22,285 nt of DNA from an uncultured Prevotellamassilia sp. (lineage in GTDB: Bacteria > Bacteroidota > Bacteroidia > Bacteroidales > Bacteroidaceae), in NCBI GenBank assembly GCA_934255485.1, contig CAKQOG010000035.1, positions 1 through 22,285 of the forward strand, written 5' to 3'. A model generated the notes under the pieces. That model had not been told where the DNA came from. It saw nothing but the letters and a program-made list of their open reading frames with translations, and ran no database searches. The stretch's first letter is position 1. Every line of letters starts with the position of its first letter. Below are positions 14,698 to 22,285 of the stretch, in pieces. The position numbers and the translations under genes are program-made.

Positions 14698-16479
14698 TTA
14701 GTCTAACTTCAATACGGCTAAGAATGCCTTTTGTGGTACTTGAACGTTTCCGATTTCCTTCATACGTTTCTTACCTCTTTTTTGCTTTTCAAGCAATTTG
14801 CGTTTACGGCTTATATCACCACCATAACATTTTGCAGTTACGTCTTTTCTGACTTGCTTAACTGTTTCGCGTGCAATAATCTTAGCACCAATTGCTGCTT
14901 GAATAGCAATGTCAAATTGTTGTCGAGGCAAAAGTTCTTTTAGTTTCTCGCACATTCGGCGACCGAAGTATACAGAGTTATCAACGTGTGTAAGCGTAGA
15001 TAAAGCATCAACAGGTTCACCATTCAGCAGTATGTCGAGTTTTACAAGTTTAGAGGGTCTAAAGCCTATTGGGTGATAGTCGAATGAAGCATAGCCTTTA
15101 GATATACTTTTTAGCTTATCGTAAAAATCTATCACAATTTCAGCTAATGGCATATCATAGTAGAGTTCTACTCGATCACCCGAAACATATTCTTGCTTGA
15201 CAAGTTCTCCGCGCTTTCCAAGGCAAAGCGTCATAATATTGCCTATATACTCAGTTCGCGTAATAATAGAGGCTCTGATGTATGGTTCTTCTATATGGTC
15301 TATTTCCGTTTGGTCTGGCATACCCGCGGGGTTATGTACCTCTTTCATCTCACCATGCTTGTCGTATATATGATAGCTAACATTGGGCACAGTGGTAATA
15401 ACGTTCATATTAAACTCGCGGTCAAGACGTTCTTGCACAATCTCCATGTGCAGAAGTCCTAAGAAACCACAACGGAAACCAAATCCAAGTGCAACTGATG
15501 ATTCGGGTTGGAAAGTTAAGGATGCATCATTTAGTTGAAGCTTTTCAAGGCTTGCACGCAATTGTTCAAAGTCTTCAGTTTCAATGGGATAAACACCTGC
15601 AAAGACCATTGGCTTTACTTCTTCAAATCCCTCAATAGCCTTTTCACATGGCTTTGCAACAGATGTTATGGTATCACCCACTTTAACTTCTGTTGCAGTT
15701 TTTATGCCACTTACAATGTACCCAACATCTCCACAATGCAGTTCATTACGAGGAGAAAGATCCATTTTAAGTACGCCAACTTCATCGGCATGATAGCTTT
15801 TTTGAGTGTTTACAAAAATAACGTCCTCGTCTTTATGTATGCACCCATTTACTATCTTAAAATAAGCAATAATGCCACGGAAGGGGTTGAATACAGAGTC
15901 GAATATGAGCGCTTGTAAAGGAGCTTTCTCATCGCCAGTTGGAGCAGGTATTCTCTCTATAACAGCCTTTAGAATATCTTCGACACCTTCGCCTGTTTTG
16001 CCTGAAGCACGTATAATCTCTTCACGTTTGCACCCCAAAAGGTCAATTATCTCATCTTCAACTTCTTCGGGCATAGAGTTTACCATATCACATTTGCTCA
16101 ACACTGGAATGATTTCGAGGTTGTGTTCTATGGCCATGTAGAGGTTTGAGATAGTTTGAGCTTGTACACCTTGCGTAGAGTCTACCAACAATAAGCAACC
16201 CTCGCATGCAGCAATACTACGCGACACTTCGTATGCAAAGTCTACGTGTCCCGGAGTGTCAATCAAGTTCAAACGATATGTTTCACCATTTAGTTGATAC
16301 TCCATTTGAATGGCGTGACTCTTGATAGTGATACCTCTTTCACGTTCCAAATCCATGTCGTCAAGCATTTGGCCTTCTGTCACTTTTATAGTTCTTGTTT
16401 TTTCAAGTAAACGGTCTGCCAATGTGCTTTTACCATGGTCTATATGGGCAATGATACAAAAGTTGCGTATATGGTTCAT
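14698..16479 (-). CDS. lepA: Elongation factor 4 (LepA), ribosome-associated GTPase
   Basis: The 593-residue translational GTPase acts on stalled or assembling ribosomes. G1 AHIDHGKST is at 11-19, G2 ERERGIT at 45-51, and G3 DTPGH at 74-78. Domain II, two EF-G-like alpha/beta domains and the LepA-specific C-terminal domain (AKCYGGDISRKRKLLEKQK... to AVLKLD) are all present, and the length is normal. G4 reads SKCD (128-131) rather than NKxD, the result of AGC instead of AAC at one codon. The ATG at 16479 is 63 bp after the rfbC stop with no visible promoter, and ftsE follows after 15 bp, so a rfbC-lepA-ftsE transcript is likely. Confidence 0.97.
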   Translation of the reverse strand: MNHIRNFCIIAHIDHGKSTLADRLLEKTRTIKVTEGQMLDDMDLERERGITIKSHAIQMEYQLNGETYRLNLIDTPGHVDFAYEVSRSIAACEGCLLLVDSTQGVQAQTISNLYMAIEHNLEIIPVLSKCDMVNSMPEEVEDEIIDLLGCKREEIIRASGKTGEGVEDILKAVIERIPAPTGDEKAPLQALIFDSVFNPFRGIIAYFKIVNGCIHKDEDVIFVNTQKSYHADEVGVLKMDLSPRNELHCGDVGYIVSGIKTATEVKVGDTITSVAKPCEKAIEGFEEVKPMVFAGVYPIETEDFEQLRASLEKLQLNDASLTFQPESSVALGFGFRCGFLGLLHMEIVQERLDREFNMNVITTVPNVSYHIYDKHGEMKEVHNPAGMPDQTEIDHIEEPYIRASIITRTEYIGNIMTLCLGKRGELVKQEYVSGDRVELYYDMPLAEIVIDFYDKLKSISKGYASFDYHPIGFRPSKLVKLDILLNGEPVDALSTLTHVDNSVYFGRRMCEKLKELLPRQQFDIAIQAAIGAKIIARETVKQVRKDVTAKCYGGDISRKRKLLEKQKRGKKRMKEIGNVQVPQKAFLAVLKLD

Positions 16480-16542
16480 TCGTTGTTTATTATTAAAAAG
16501 TAGAGGAGTGAATAAGGGATTATTTGAGACGGTAAGTAGGTA

Positions 16543-17094
16543 TTAGAACTTTTCAGCCTCTTCAAAACAAACTGCGCGTTTCAAGTCTTTTTCGCTTAAT
16601 ACGACATCATCACCTTTAATAGGCCAATCAATGCCGATTGTTTCGTCGTTATATTTAATTGAACATTCAGACTGAGGCGCATAGCGATTATCTACCTTAT
16701 AAGTAAATACAGCAGTATCGCTAAGTACCTGAAATCCGTGAGCAAATCCTCTTGGGATAAACAATTGTCGCTTGTTTTCTGCAGAGAGTTCAACCATTAC
16801 ATATTTGCCAAATGTAGGTGAGTCTTGGCGAAGGTCTACGGCTACATCAACAACAGTTCCTTGTAGTACACGAACAAGTTTTGCTTGCGAGTCTGCTCCT
16901 TTTTGAAAGTGCAAACCACGGAGTACACCTCGTGAAGACATTGATTGATTGTCTTGAACAAAGTGTACTTCGTGGCCAATGTTTTTATTAAAATCTTCTT
17001 CGCGCCATGTTTCCATAAAATAGCCGCGAGCATCTTCAAAAACTTTAGGTTCGAGTATCCAAACGTCTGGTATATCAGTTTTAATGAAATTCAT
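16543..17094 (-). CDS. rfbC: dTDP-4-dehydrorhamnose 3,5-epimerase
   Basis: The 183-residue cupin enzyme makes dTDP-4-keto-L-rhamnose from dTDP-4-keto-6-deoxy-glucose in dTDP-L-rhamnose synthesis for surface polysaccharides. The active-site residues known from RmlC are visible: H62 in LRGLHFQ, K72, Y132 in VFTYKVD, and D170 near the end. GTVVDVAVDLR (79-89) and the IPRGFAHGFQVL block (113-124) are the family core. The other rhamnose genes (rfbA, rfbB, rfbD) are not in this window, which is unusual for a gene that is often clustered. A -7 box lies 45 bp upstream. lepA follows after 63 bp. Confidence 0.95.
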   Translation of the reverse strand: MNFIKTDIPDVWILEPKVFEDARGYFMETWREEDFNKNIGHEVHFVQDNQSMSSRGVLRGLHFQKGADSQAKLVRVLQGTVVDVAVDLRQDSPTFGKYVMVELSAENKRQLFIPRGFAHGFQVLSDTAVFTYKVDNRYAPQSECSIKYNDETIGIDWPIKGDDVVLSEKDLKRAVCFEEAEKF

Positions 17095-17130
17095 TATCGT
17101 TAGATTTTATATATAAATTGTTTAAGCAAG

Positions 17131-17170
17131 AGTCAAAGCAAAGTTATTTTGCATATACTTTGCTCTGACT
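17131..17170 (-). repeat. 14-bp inverted repeat between clpC and rfbC
   Basis: AGTCAAAGCAAAGT (17131-17144) and ACTTTGCTCTGACT (17157-17170) pair with a single mismatch that becomes a G-U pair in minus-strand RNA; the loop is 12 nt. It starts 20 bp after the clpC stop and could end that transcript, although the minus strand continues CTTGCTTAAAC without a real T-tract. The lower-coordinate arm overlaps the rfbC -7 box. Confidence 0.5.
17139..17146 (-). promoter_or_regulatory. -7 box of the rfbC promoter
   Basis: TAACTTTG on the minus strand (17146-17139) matches TAnnTTTG exactly. No TTTG is seen 19 to 21 bp upstream, where the inverted repeat lies. It gives a leader of about 40 nt. Confidence 0.5.
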
Positions 17171-17190
17171 TTTGATAATGTTATCTGTAT

Positions 17191-19725
17191 TTACAATTCG
17201 TTGGTGGCAACTTCAGATACAAACACCTTGTTATCCTTGATGTCTGCTTTAAAGTGTTTTGCGTCTGTGTGTTCCATCATGTAGTCGCAAAGAGCATCCT
17301 CAATGTGTTGCTGTATGGCACGTTTAAGAGAACGAGCTCCGTATTGAGCATTAAAGCCCTTTTCTACTACGAACTCTTTGGCACGATCGCTTATTAGGAG
17401 TGAATAGCCATTCGCTTGCATTCGTTCCTTCAAATTACCAATTTCAAGTTCAGCAATTTGTAGCGCACTCTCTTTGTTTAGTGGGTTGAACATGATGATG
17501 TCGTCTAAGCGGTTAAGGAATTCTGGGGCAAATTGTTTGCGCAGTGTTTTCAAAATGATGCTTTCGGCTGCATCATTAGTGAGTTCGCTATTGACGCGTT
17601 CAAAGCCGATACCATTACCATATTCGCGGAGTTGGCGCGTTCCACTATTTGATGTGAGAATGATAATGGTGTTTCTAAAGTCTACAGTAGTGCCATTGCC
17701 ATCTGTAAGTCTGCCCTCATCCATAACTTGAAGTAGCGTGTTGAACACATCGGGGTGTGCCTTTTCTATTTCATCAAGCAGAATAACAGAGTAGGGGTGT
17801 CTACGTACCTTTTCTGTTAGTTGTCCACCTTCTTCATATCCTACGTATCCGGGAGGCGCTCCTACCAATCGGCTCACACTATACTTTTCGCCATATTCGC
17901 TCATATCCACTCTTATCAGTGCATCTTTAGAGCCAAACATCCATTCGGCAAGGCATTTTACAAGGTGAGTTTTACCCACACCTGTAGGACCAACAAACAA
18001 GAATGTTCCAATAGGTCGGTCATTGCCTTTTAGTCCAATTCGGCTACGTGTAATAGCTCTTACTAAACGCTCAATAGCTTTATCTTGCGATATAACGTGT
18101 TTGCGCAAAGTTTGAGCCATACCCTTGAGTCTTTGGCTTTCATTGGTTGCAATACGGGTTGCGGGAACGCCACTCATCAATGACACAACCTCTGCCACAA
18201 TGTTCTCATCAACTTCTGCAGGATGTTCTTGTTGAGAATTCTGCCAATCATGCGTCAGTTTCTCAACTTCGAGTGTAATTTGTTGAACCTCATCGCGAAG
18301 ATTTGCTGCACGTTCGTAGTCTTGGTCTTGTGCAGCTTGTAGCTTTTGCTTTCTAAGCGTTTCAATGAGTTTTTCTTTCTCCTTGATAGCGTTAGGAACT
18401 TCAGCACCAGCAAGGTGCATTCTTGCTCCAGCTTCGTCCATTGCGTCGATAGCCTTATCGGGCATTGAGCGATCTGTTACATATCTGTTAGTAAGTTCAA
18501 CGCAGGCTTTTAGTGCATCCTCGGTATAGCTAACGTTATGATGATGTTCGTAACGTGATTTGATATTATGGAGTATAGTCAGCGTTTCATCGCATGATGT
18601 AGGTTCAAGCATGATTTTTTGGAAACGTCTGTCTAATGCACCATCTTTTTCAATAGTCTTTTTAAACTCTCCAGTAGTGGTAGCTCCTATACATTGAATT
18701 TCGCCACGAGCCAATGCAGGTTTAAGAATGTTAGCTGCATCAAGACTGCCAGGCGCAGACCCTGCACCAATAATGGTGTGTATTTCGTCAATGAAAAGGA
18801 TTATCTCTGGATGTGCCTTTACCTCTTTGATGAGTCGTCGTAATCTTTCTTCAAATTGTCCACGATACTGCGTTCCAGCTACAAGCGATGTGACGTCAAG
18901 AGCTATGATACGTTTGCCAAAAAGTAAATGTGGTACGTGATGTGACGCTATACGTTGTGCTAAGCCCTCAACAATTGCGCTTTTGCCAACGCCTGGTTCG
19001 CCAATAATGATAGGATTATTTTTCTTGCGTCTACACAGAATTTGCGTAATTCTTTGAATTTCGTTTTCTCTGCCAACAACGGGGTCTAATCCTCCTTTTT
19101 GTGCAATAGCTGTAAGGTCTGTACCAAAATTATCAGTTACAGGTGTATCGCTATTACTTTTTTTAGTATCTAACGTATTGGCATTTTTTTGTGCCGAAGG
19201 ATTGTCCTCGTTAGGGTAAGGCGATTCGTCTTCGTTAGGAAAACTAAAATCGTTCTTAACTTCTTTTTGAGTGCTTAGCCCTTGTACCTTTTCGTAGGTG
19301 ATGCCTTCGTTTGCAAGTATGTCTTTTGCTTCGTTTTTTCTATCGTGCATTAGTGCTAAAAGCATTAATTCTGAACTATTTTTCTCTCCCTTAGCTAACT
19401 TGTCTTCTAATACAAGCAACTTAATAATTCTTGAACTATCTTCGTCAAGGTTGGGAAAACTTTCTTTCAGACTTGTATTGTCTTGTTCTTCAAATATAGT
19501 AGATATGTTTGTTTGTGAGCCTTTTTCTTGAAGACAGTCCTCAATTTTTGTTTTGAATTTATCAGTGTCGATATTCAAATCCTTCAAAATCTTCATTACG
19601 CCAACGTCCTCAAGTGTACTTAATAATAAGCACATAGGTGTAGTTTGCAGCAACTTAAATTGCTGAGCCAATTCCCCACTTCTTTTGATAAGTTGGTTGG
19701 TTCCTGCTGGTATTTCGTAACTCAT
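17191..19725 (-). CDS. clpC: ClpC-type AAA+ unfoldase (ATP-dependent Clp protease ATP-binding subunit)
   Basis: This is an 844-residue HSP100 protein with two AAA+ modules. The N-terminal 150 residues occupy the place of the Clp_N repeats but are divergent. A low-complexity Asn/Asp/Glu/Ser/Pro spacer follows (about 158-200, with a short FPNEDES/YPNEDNP duplication). Module 1 has Walker A GEPGVGKS (242-249) and Walker B ILFIDE (309-314). A short middle region with a UVR-like segment (QDQDYERAANLRDEVQQ, 466-482) marks ClpC rather than ClpB, whose middle coiled coil is longer. Module 2 has Walker A GPTGVGKT (579-586), the pore loop GYVGYEEGG (626-634) and Walker B VILLDE (647-652). IGF at 706-708 lies where ClpC and ClpA carry their ClpP-docking loop, so it probably works with the ClpP encoded at 4951-5670. 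It has its own promoter. Confidence 0.92.
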   Translation of the reverse strand: MSYEIPAGTNQLIKRSGELAQQFKLLQTTPMCLLLSTLEDVGVMKILKDLNIDTDKFKTKIEDCLQEKGSQTNISTIFEEQDNTSLKESFPNLDEDSSRIIKLLVLEDKLAKGEKNSSELMLLALMHDRKNEAKDILANEGITYEKVQGLSTQKEVKNDFSFPNEDESPYPNEDNPSAQKNANTLDTKKSNSDTPVTDNFGTDLTAIAQKGGLDPVVGRENEIQRITQILCRRKKNNPIIIGEPGVGKSAIVEGLAQRIASHHVPHLLFGKRIIALDVTSLVAGTQYRGQFEERLRRLIKEVKAHPEIILFIDEIHTIIGAGSAPGSLDAANILKPALARGEIQCIGATTTGEFKKTIEKDGALDRRFQKIMLEPTSCDETLTILHNIKSRYEHHHNVSYTEDALKACVELTNRYVTDRSMPDKAIDAMDEAGARMHLAGAEVPNAIKEKEKLIETLRKQKLQAAQDQDYERAANLRDEVQQITLEVEKLTHDWQNSQQEHPAEVDENIVAEVVSLMSGVPATRIATNESQRLKGMAQTLRKHVISQDKAIERLVRAITRSRIGLKGNDRPIGTFLFVGPTGVGKTHLVKCLAEWMFGSKDALIRVDMSEYGEKYSVSRLVGAPPGYVGYEEGGQLTEKVRRHPYSVILLDEIEKAHPDVFNTLLQVMDEGRLTDGNGTTVDFRNTIIILTSNSGTRQLREYGNGIGFERVNSELTNDAAESIILKTLRKQFAPEFLNRLDDIIMFNPLNKESALQIAELEIGNLKERMQANGYSLLISDRAKEFVVEKGFNAQYGARSLKRAIQQHIEDALCDYMMEHTDAKHFKADIKDNKVFVSEVATNEL

Positions 19726-19766
19726 GTAATATAGGTTTTGAAGTTTTATTCAGCATAATCCGTGCC

Positions 19767-19790
19767 AAAAGATATGTATAATTATCTTTT
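19767..19790 (-). repeat. Hairpin in the clpC leader
   Basis: AAAAGATA (19767-19774) and TATCTTTT (19783-19790) form an 8-bp AT-rich stem with an 8-nt loop between the clpC promoter and its ATG. No role is assigned. Confidence 0.35.
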
Positions 19791-19826
19791 TTGTAAGTTG
19801 ATTCTAAAGGTAATGGATATGCTATG

Positions 19827-19857
19827 CAAATTTAATATTTGATAGTTGAACTGCAAA
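19827..19857 (-). promoter_or_regulatory. Promoter of clpC
   Basis: On the minus strand TTTG (19857-19854) is followed after 19 bp by TAAATTTG (19834-19827), an exact -33/-7 pair. The leader would be about 95 nt. Of the 321-bp gap 19726-20046, this promoter, the leader hairpin and the asnB terminator are all I can name; an inverted repeat AACCAAAAT/ATTTTGGTT (about 19982-20029) lies just after asnB. Confidence 0.65.
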
Positions 19858-19935
19858 ATATAGTAGCGACTAAATATCACTATCGGCCTGTAGATAAGTG
19901 TTTTGTATAAATATTTGTGTGGTATTTTTCTCCAT

Positions 19936-19976
19936 AAAAATCCGCTACACAAGCATCCTTTGATGTGTGTAGCGGA
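19936..19976 (-). terminator. Intrinsic terminator of asnB
   Basis: TCCGCTACACA (19941-19951) and TGTGTAGCGGA (19966-19976) make a perfect 11-bp stem, continued after a two-base bulge by CATC/GATG around CTTT. The minus strand continues with five T residues (19940-19936). Confidence 0.85.
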
Positions 19977-20046
19977 CAGATCAACCAAAATAACATTATA
20001 TAGTTTAGAAAAGTCTCAACTGATTTTGGTTTTTGAAATACAAATA

Positions 20047-21720
20047 TTATTTGTTTTCGTAAGCTTCCTCGTGAACACCTGCTACAGCGCGACCGCTTGG
20101 GTCATTAAGGTTCTTAAATGATGCATCCCATGCCAATGCTTCGGCAGTAGAACATGCCACACTTGGAACACTTGGAACGCTACGTGCAGCGCTTTCACTT
20201 GGAAAGTATTCTTCAAAGATAGAACGATAATAATATTCCTCTTTGTTCATTGGTGTGTTGATAGGGAAGCGTTCTGCAGCATGTGCCATTTCTTCGTCGC
20301 TTACTGCATTTGAAGTTATCTCTTTCAAGGTATCAATCCATGAATAGCCCACACCATCAGAGAATTGCTCCTTCTGACGCCATGCAACGTCTTCGGGCAA
20401 CATATCTGCAAAGGCTTCGCGTACGATCTTCTTTTCGATTGTCTTTCCTGGACACATTTTAGCCTCTGGATTTAAGCGCATGGCAACATCCAAGAACTCT
20501 TTGTCAAGGAATGGAACACGTCCTTCAACACCCCATGCAGACAAACTCTTGTTTGCACGCAAGCAGTCGTATAGGTAAAGTTTAGAGAGTTTTCTTACTG
20601 TTTCTTCGTGGAAAGCCTTAGCTGTTGGCGCTTTGTGGAAGTATAAATAACCGCCAAACACTTCGTCGGCACCTTCGCCCGAAAGTACCATCTTGATGCC
20701 CATTGACTTGATGACACGAGCCAACAAGTACATAGGGGTAGACGCTCTAACAGTTGTAACGTCGTATGTTTCGATGAAATATATAACGTCGCGAACAGCG
20801 TCCAATCCCTCTTGAATAGTATAGTTGATTTCGTGGTGCACGGTTCCGATAAAGTCTGCCACTTCTTTAGCTTTAGCTAAATCGGGGGCACCTTTAAGTC
20901 CCACAGCAAATGAGTGTAGTTGTGGCCACCATGCAGCTTGCGTATTATCAGTTTCAACACGGCGTGCTGCATATTTTTTAGCAATAGCAGAGATAACAGA
21001 GCTATCCAATCCGCCCGACAAAAGAACGCCATAAGGTACATCGCTCATAAGTTGTCTCTTAACGGCACTCTCTAAAGCATCGTGTACATCTTTTACTGAA
21101 GCTCCATTGTCTTTAACGTTATCATAGTTTTCCCAGTCGCGATTATACCATTTAACCATCTTACCTTCAGAACCACGATAGTAGTGTCCGGGCAAGAAGG
21201 GTTCGTATTCATCACAAAAGCCTTCTAGGGCTTTGAGTTCGGATGCACAATATACAGTGCCATCTTTATCATGGCCAATATAGAGAGGTATAACACCAAT
21301 AGGGTCGCGAGCAATAAGGAAATCATCATTTGCCTCATCGTAAAGAGCAAAGGCAAAAATGCCATTCAAATCTTCTAAGAAGTTGATGCCTTTATCGCGA
21401 TAGAGTGCTAACAGAACCTCGCAGTCTGATCCTGTTTGAAATTCGTATTTGCCAGCATACTTCTTTCGGATGTCTTGGTGGTTGTAAATCTCACCATTAA
21501 CGGCAAGAATTTGTTTGTGGTCTGGTGCAAAAAGGGGTTGCTTACCGCTTTGAGGGTCTACAATTGACAAACGCTCATGGCATAAGATTGCAGATTTACC
21601 GCAATAAATGCCGCTCCAATCAGGACCGCGGTGACGTATCTTTTTGCTCATTTCAAGAGCCTTTTTACGTAACTCTGGAGTCTGTTTTTTAATATTAAAT
21701 ATGGCTACAATACCGCACAT
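20047..21720 (-). CDS. asnB: Asparagine synthetase B (glutamine-hydrolysing)
   Basis: The 557-residue enzyme makes asparagine from aspartate, glutamine and ATP. The nucleophile of the class II glutaminase domain is C2 (MCGIVAIFN), with RHRGPD (29-34), VNGEIYN (74-80) and GSDCE (97-101) completing that site. The synthetase domain has the PP-loop SGGLDSS (235-241) and the LSGEGADEVFGGY block. The length and C-terminal tail fit the bacterial AsnB family. A small 9-bp tandem duplication (20160-20177) encodes VPSVPS in the tail, a region that tolerates change. The gene is alone, with its own -7 box upstream and a clear terminator downstream. It draws on the same aspartate pool as the nearby lysC. 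Confidence 0.97.
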   Translation of the reverse strand: MCGIVAIFNIKKQTPELRKKALEMSKKIRHRGPDWSGIYCGKSAILCHERLSIVDPQSGKQPLFAPDHKQILAVNGEIYNHQDIRKKYAGKYEFQTGSDCEVLLALYRDKGINFLEDLNGIFAFALYDEANDDFLIARDPIGVIPLYIGHDKDGTVYCASELKALEGFCDEYEPFLPGHYYRGSEGKMVKWYNRDWENYDNVKDNGASVKDVHDALESAVKRQLMSDVPYGVLLSGGLDSSVISAIAKKYAARRVETDNTQAAWWPQLHSFAVGLKGAPDLAKAKEVADFIGTVHHEINYTIQEGLDAVRDVIYFIETYDVTTVRASTPMYLLARVIKSMGIKMVLSGEGADEVFGGYLYFHKAPTAKAFHEETVRKLSKLYLYDCLRANKSLSAWGVEGRVPFLDKEFLDVAMRLNPEAKMCPGKTIEKKIVREAFADMLPEDVAWRQKEQFSDGVGYSWIDTLKEITSNAVSDEEMAHAAERFPINTPMNKEEYYYRSIFEEYFPSESAARSVPSVPSVACSTAEALAWDASFKNLNDPSGRAVAGVHEEAYENK

Positions 21721-21799
21721 GGTTCTTTGTTGCTTTTAATTTTAGGTTAATTGTATATTGACGAATGTCTATTAAACATGTCATTTGGTTATCACACTG

Positions 21800-21807
21800 C
21801 AAATATA
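21800..21807 (-). promoter_or_regulatory. -7 box of the asnB promoter
   Basis: TATATTTG on the minus strand (21807-21800) matches TAnnTTTG; the -33 element is not recognisable. The leader would be about 70 nt. The rest of the 313-bp gap 21721-22033 is AT-rich, with the terminator below and no gene. Confidence 0.5.
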
Positions 21808-21950
21808 CAAACTATTTTTATAACACATTGTTTCCAAGTAGATTATTTTTTGTTTTTATTAAATAAATAATGGCTATTTTATTTGACAATCTGCTTTGTT
21901 CAAGCGCAATTATGTTACCTATTGTAAGTTTTGTGGTGATTAAATAATAA

Positions 21951-22000
21951 ATCAGTAGATTCGTTACCTATTAATTCAATTAAGCAACGTATCTACTGAT
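21951..22000 (-). terminator. Probable terminator of the M18 aminopeptidase gene
   Basis: ATCAGTAGAT (21951-21960) and ATCTACTGAT (21991-22000) pair perfectly; after one T-T mismatch CGTT (21962-21965) pairs with AACG (21986-21989). The minus strand continues TTATTATTTAATC, a broken T-rich tail, so termination efficiency is uncertain. It lies 34 bp after the stop. Confidence 0.55.
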
Positions 22001-22033
22001 GATTAAAAAGGGTTTATTATGCAGAAACTTGCG

Positions 22034-22285
22034 CTACAAGTTATAAAATGCCTTGAAAGCTTCTACGCAATATAGTTGATCTTTAACGCTCCCTGTTTCG
22101 CGACAACTGTGCATAGCTAATATAGCATTACCCATGTCTACACCGCGCAAGGGAAGTGATGAAGCAAGTATATTGCCCAAGGTGCTTCCGCCTGCAACAT
22201 CGCTATGATTTACAAAGTATTGGCAGGGAACACCTGCTTTCTTGCATATACTTGCAAATACAGATGCCGATATTGCATCGCTTGC
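22034..22285 (-). CDS. M18 family aminopeptidase (partial, C-terminal 83 residues)
   Basis: The frame enters from the right edge with no stop and ends at TAG (22036-22034). Translation of the visible part gives HSDVAGGSTLGNIL, VDMGNAILAMHSCRETGSVKD and a final EAFKAFYNL. This matches the C-terminus of M18 (aspartyl aminopeptidase, ApeB-like) zinc peptidases: a GST-G block followed by VD-G-LAMHS-RE, in which the His is a metal ligand, and a helical end. The enzyme removes N-terminal residues, usually acidic ones, from peptides in the cytoplasm. The N-terminal four fifths and the promoter are outside the window. The hairpin at 21951-22000 probably ends the transcript. Confidence 0.88.
   Translation of the reverse strand, partial: ASDAISASVFASICKKAGVPCQYFVNHSDVAGGSTLGNILASSLPLRGVDMGNAILAMHSCRETGSVKDQLYCVEAFKAFYNL

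Overview
The window is a piece of a chromosome from a member of the Bacteroidales, most likely Prevotellaceae (Prevotella or a close relative). The base composition is AT-leaning. Promoters with the Bacteroidetes -7 box TAnnTTTG occur on both strands. Start regions are mostly A-rich without Shine-Dalgarno sequences. The proteins (ClpP with an N-terminal extension, MenG/UbiE, NspC, AsnB, a GGGtGRT protein beside a NifU-like scaffold) read as Bacteroidales-type orthologues. The assignment rests on remembered family features, not on a search.

Layout. At 1-1540 (minus) are a NifU-like Fe-S scaffold protein and, downstream, a GGGtGRT-family protein of unknown function cut by the left edge. At 1688-3435 (minus) is ubiE(menG)-fmt, driven by a promoter embedded in an 88-bp tandem repeat. 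At 3694-7334 (minus) is the proteostasis block tig, clpP-clpX, with a strong terminator after clpX. The 720-bp divergent gap 7335-8056 holds no convincing gene; it holds a striking palindromic array of 22-bp repeats. At 8057-11281 (plus) are galE, then nspC-metA. A bidirectional terminator separates these from the minus-strand lysA (11354-12505). A strong hairpin terminator lies between lysA and lysC. ftsE, lepA and rfbC follow upstream on the minus strand (13987-17094). Next are a ClpC-type AAA+ chaperone (17191-19725) and asnB (20047-21720). The right edge cuts an M18 aminopeptidase, of which only the last 83 residues are present.

Functional themes. One theme is protein quality control: trigger factor, ClpP and two unfoldases, ClpX and ClpC, each with a ClpP-docking (V/I)GF loop. 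A second is the aspartate family: aspartokinase LysC, DAP decarboxylase LysA, homoserine acyltransferase MetA, asparagine synthetase AsnB, and the polyamine enzyme NspC, whose pathway uses aspartate semialdehyde. The rest is translation initiation and ribosome function (Fmt, LepA), menaquinone (UbiE), sugar nucleotides (GalE, RfbC) and division (FtsE).

I found no mobile element, CRISPR array, tRNA or rRNA, and no convincing new multi-gene system. The most unusual items are the 22-bp repeat palindrome at 7682-7781, the promoter-bearing 88-bp repeat with a nearly leaderless ubiE, the GGGtGRT/NifU-like pair with its exceptional Shine-Dalgarno, MetA residue Glu111 (predicting acetyl- rather than succinyl-transfer), and a long-range stem in the clpP leader.
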